From Sporosarcina sp. 6E9 (GTDB taxonomy: Bacteria; Bacillota; Bacilli; Bacillales_A; Planococcaceae), in assembly GCF_017921835.1 (NCBI RefSeq), contig NZ_JAGEMN010000001.1:1667874-1731873 (forward strand): a DNA stretch of 64,000 bases. Direction: 5' to 3'. The notes below the pieces were generated by a model, which saw only the letters and a list, made by a program, of their open reading frames with translations, ran no database searches and was not told where the DNA came from. Position 1 is the first letter of the stretch, and each line of letters starts with the position of its first letter. Of this stretch, positions 62,417-64,000 are shown piece by piece. The translations under genes were made by a program, and so were the position numbers.

Positions 62417-63997
62417 TCATTCTGGTTTGTATTCCTTTGGATTGATTCCTGGTGGATTTCTCCAACCATTGCCGGCAATTCTATCAATCAAGTTTTTGGC
62501 ACCATCGAATGACCAAGCACCAACATGTTCAAATCCTCTTTGCTCCAAGAATCGAATCTGTTTCGGAGTTGTCATTCCTTCTTGTCGGCGCTTATCCAGT
62601 CGCTCTAATAGTTTCGTAGCTTTCCCCGCGTTCTCAACTTGGTCGGGTAATATGCCTAGCTTTTCGAGCGTTTTAACTTGCTGTTCGCTTGGTGGTCCCA
62701 TTTCCCAACCGAATGATGGAACGTAGCTGGATAAGTCTTCGGCTTGAATACTCATTTCGAATTGCAATGGATCCACTAGCTTTCGTTTTCTCCGTTTCAT
62801 TTCCGCTAGTTGCTTGGCAAGCGCTTCTTCACGCTGGGCAACAACGTCTTCTGCTGCTGTTTGTTCGACCATTTCCAAATCTAAAGGAACGCCTGCAGCT
62901 TCAATTTGCTTCGTCATTGCCTGGGCGACTTCATCGTTTTCAGCAATTAAATGCGCTGGATGACAAAGTTCATGCCTGTCTGTATGCCAAAGGAAATCGA
63001 GCAACAATAATTCAGTTTTACCTTCAAATAGTCGGGTACCGCGCCCCACCATTTGTGAATATAGGCTTCTAACTCTTGTCGGACGTAACACAACTACACA
63101 ATCCACTGATGGGCAATCCCAACCTTCTGTGAGTAGCATCGAGTTACATAAGACGTTATATCTATCATTCTCGAAATCTTGCAAAACTTCCGCGCGGTCT
63201 TTGGACTCTCCGTTGACTTCTGCAGCTCTAAATCCTTTTCGATTCAATATTTCTGTAAACTTTTGACTTGTCGCAACCAATGGAAGGAAAACGACTATCT
63301 TTCTGTCACTTGCATTTTTGACCATTTCATCCGCAATCGATTCCAAGTAAGGATCTAATGCGCTACCCAAATCTCGTGAAGAGAAATCGCCTGCCTGTTG
63401 TCCGACTGCTGATAAATCAACTTTCAAGGGTAGCGTTAATGCTTTAATCGGGCTTAAATATCCTTCTTTAATCGCCTTCGGTAACGTGTACTCATAGGCT
63501 AAACTTTCATAGTAATCACCTAAATTTCGCATGTCTCCACGGTCAGGTGTAGCTGTCACGCCTAACACGTTCGCATTTTCGAAATACGCTAACACTCGTT
63601 GGTAACTATCGGAAATACTGTGATGTGCTTCATCAATAATGATAGTGTCGAAAAAGTCTTTATCGAATTGTTCAAGTCGTTTTTCTCGCATCATCGTTTG
63701 TACACTTCCAACGACTACCCGGTACCAACTACCAATAGATGTTTCTTGTGCTTTTTCAGTCGCTGTTTTCAATCCTGTAGCTTGTTCCAATTTGTCTGCA
63801 GCCTGATCTAATAATTCACCCCGATGGGCAAGGACGAGAACCCTCTCGCCCCGCTTCACCCGGTCTTCAATTACTTTACTGAATACAATTGTTTTTCCTG
63901 TGCCCGTAGGAAGGACCAACAGTGTGTTTTTGATTCCGTTCTCCCATTCCTTTTGAATCGCTTCCCTCGCACCTTCTTGATAGTGTCTGAGTTTCAC
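62417..63997 (-). CDS. SF2 DEAD/DEAH-box helicase
   Basis: 526 residues. RHYQEGAREAI, Walker A PTGTGKT, DEAH in IIIDEAHHS, SVTATPD-type GVTATPDRG, and QMVGRGTR complete the SF2 set; the C-terminal 150 residues include a coiled stretch and a segment IRFLEQRGFEHVGAWS. Typical of siphophage replication modules. GTG 63997 lies at the window edge, so upstream signals are not visible; the start could be further right. Confidence 0.88.
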   Translation of the reverse strand: MKLRHYQEGAREAIQKEWENGIKNTLLVLPTGTGKTIVFSKVIEDRVKRGERVLVLAHRGELLDQAADKLEQATGLKTATEKAQETSIGSWYRVVVGSVQTMMREKRLEQFDKDFFDTIIIDEAHHSISDSYQRVLAYFENANVLGVTATPDRGDMRNLGDYYESLAYEYTLPKAIKEGYLSPIKALTLPLKVDLSAVGQQAGDFSSRDLGSALDPYLESIADEMVKNASDRKIVVFLPLVATSQKFTEILNRKGFRAAEVNGESKDRAEVLQDFENDRYNVLCNSMLLTEGWDCPSVDCVVVLRPTRVRSLYSQMVGRGTRLFEGKTELLLLDFLWHTDRHELCHPAHLIAENDEVAQAMTKQIEAAGVPLDLEMVEQTAAEDVVAQREEALAKQLAEMKRRKRKLVDPLQFEMSIQAEDLSSYVPSFGWEMGPPSEQQVKTLEKLGILPDQVENAGKATKLLERLDKRRQEGMTTPKQIRFLEQRGFEHVGAWSFDGAKNLIDRIAGNGWRNPPGINPKEYKPE

Positions 63998-64000
63998 TGT

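Larger units (their letters stand above)
34265..64000 (-). mobile_element. Temperate siphophage inserted in comFA (right end outside window)
   Basis: A continuous run of phage replication, packaging, head, tail and lysis genes, nearly all on the minus strand. The left end is within comFA at about 34.25 kb. No integrase, excisionase or lysogeny repressor of the usual type is in the window, so they are expected to the right of 64 kb with attR and the comFA 5' part. All core structural genes look intact, so the prophage may be functional. Confidence 0.95.

Noticed and set aside
1-64000. CRISPR arrays, tRNA, rRNA, insertion-sequence transposases
   Set aside because: None seen; the only regular short repeats are the GGGACA cluster and the operator group, neither with CRISPR spacing.

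Overview
The window is from a low-GC Gram-positive genome of the Bacillales. Conserved-gene content and order match Bacillus subtilis blocks (yitW-yitV-yitU-DegV; yisL-yisK; addBA; csbA-minJ-ctpB; ftsEX-cccB-prfB-secA-hpf-comFC-comFA). ClpB, CoA-disulfide reductase and typical dispersed intergenic repeats suggest a Planococcaceae-type relative such as Sporosarcina; this family-level guess is inference.

Chromosomal part (1 to about 34.26 kb): a clpB-type chaperone with a CtsR operator; an Fe-S maturation protein; hydrolases; a DegV lipid-binding protein; CoA-disulfide reductase; a membrane-anchored GH13-like protein lacking its catalytic residues; an 836-bp gap with two dispersed repeats; yisL and yisK; a DUF418 membrane protein; the AddAB nuclease-helicase; a TVP38 protein; an AzlCD exporter; csbA and minJ; ctpB; a ResA-like thioredoxin with a membrane partner; an M23 hydrolase with FtsEX; cytochrome c551; prfB with its programmed +1 frameshift; secA; hpf; and comFC.

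At about 34.25 kb the comFA gene is cut inside its Walker A region. Everything from there to the right edge is a temperate siphophage, so the left attachment site lies within comFA. The 5' part of comFA, the integrase and the main immunity region must lie beyond 64 kb. The comFA remnant also carries a 10-bp tandem duplication that breaks its frame, a second lesion in the same gene.

The prophage is mostly on the minus strand and reads from right to left: DEAD-box helicase, primase-helicase, a cluster of GGGACAGGGAC-type repeats, MazG-like and RusA enzymes, small zinc-ribbon proteins, an ArpU-like regulator, HNH nuclease, portal, MuF head protein, large terminase, scaffold, capsid, connectors, tail tube, G/GT chaperones with a -1 slippery site, tape measure, Dit, Tal, a tail fibre carrying a metallophosphoesterase, then holin and endolysin. 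Cargo interrupts this plan: a Wzy/O-antigen-ligase-like membrane protein before the lysis genes; a Panacea-type antitoxin with a candidate toxin after the endolysin, bounded by two nearly identical terminators; a divergent XRE-repressor switch with three operator-like repeats; and a plus-strand unit inside the morphogenesis operon that encodes a 25-residue hydrophobic peptide with its own promoter, structured leader and terminator.
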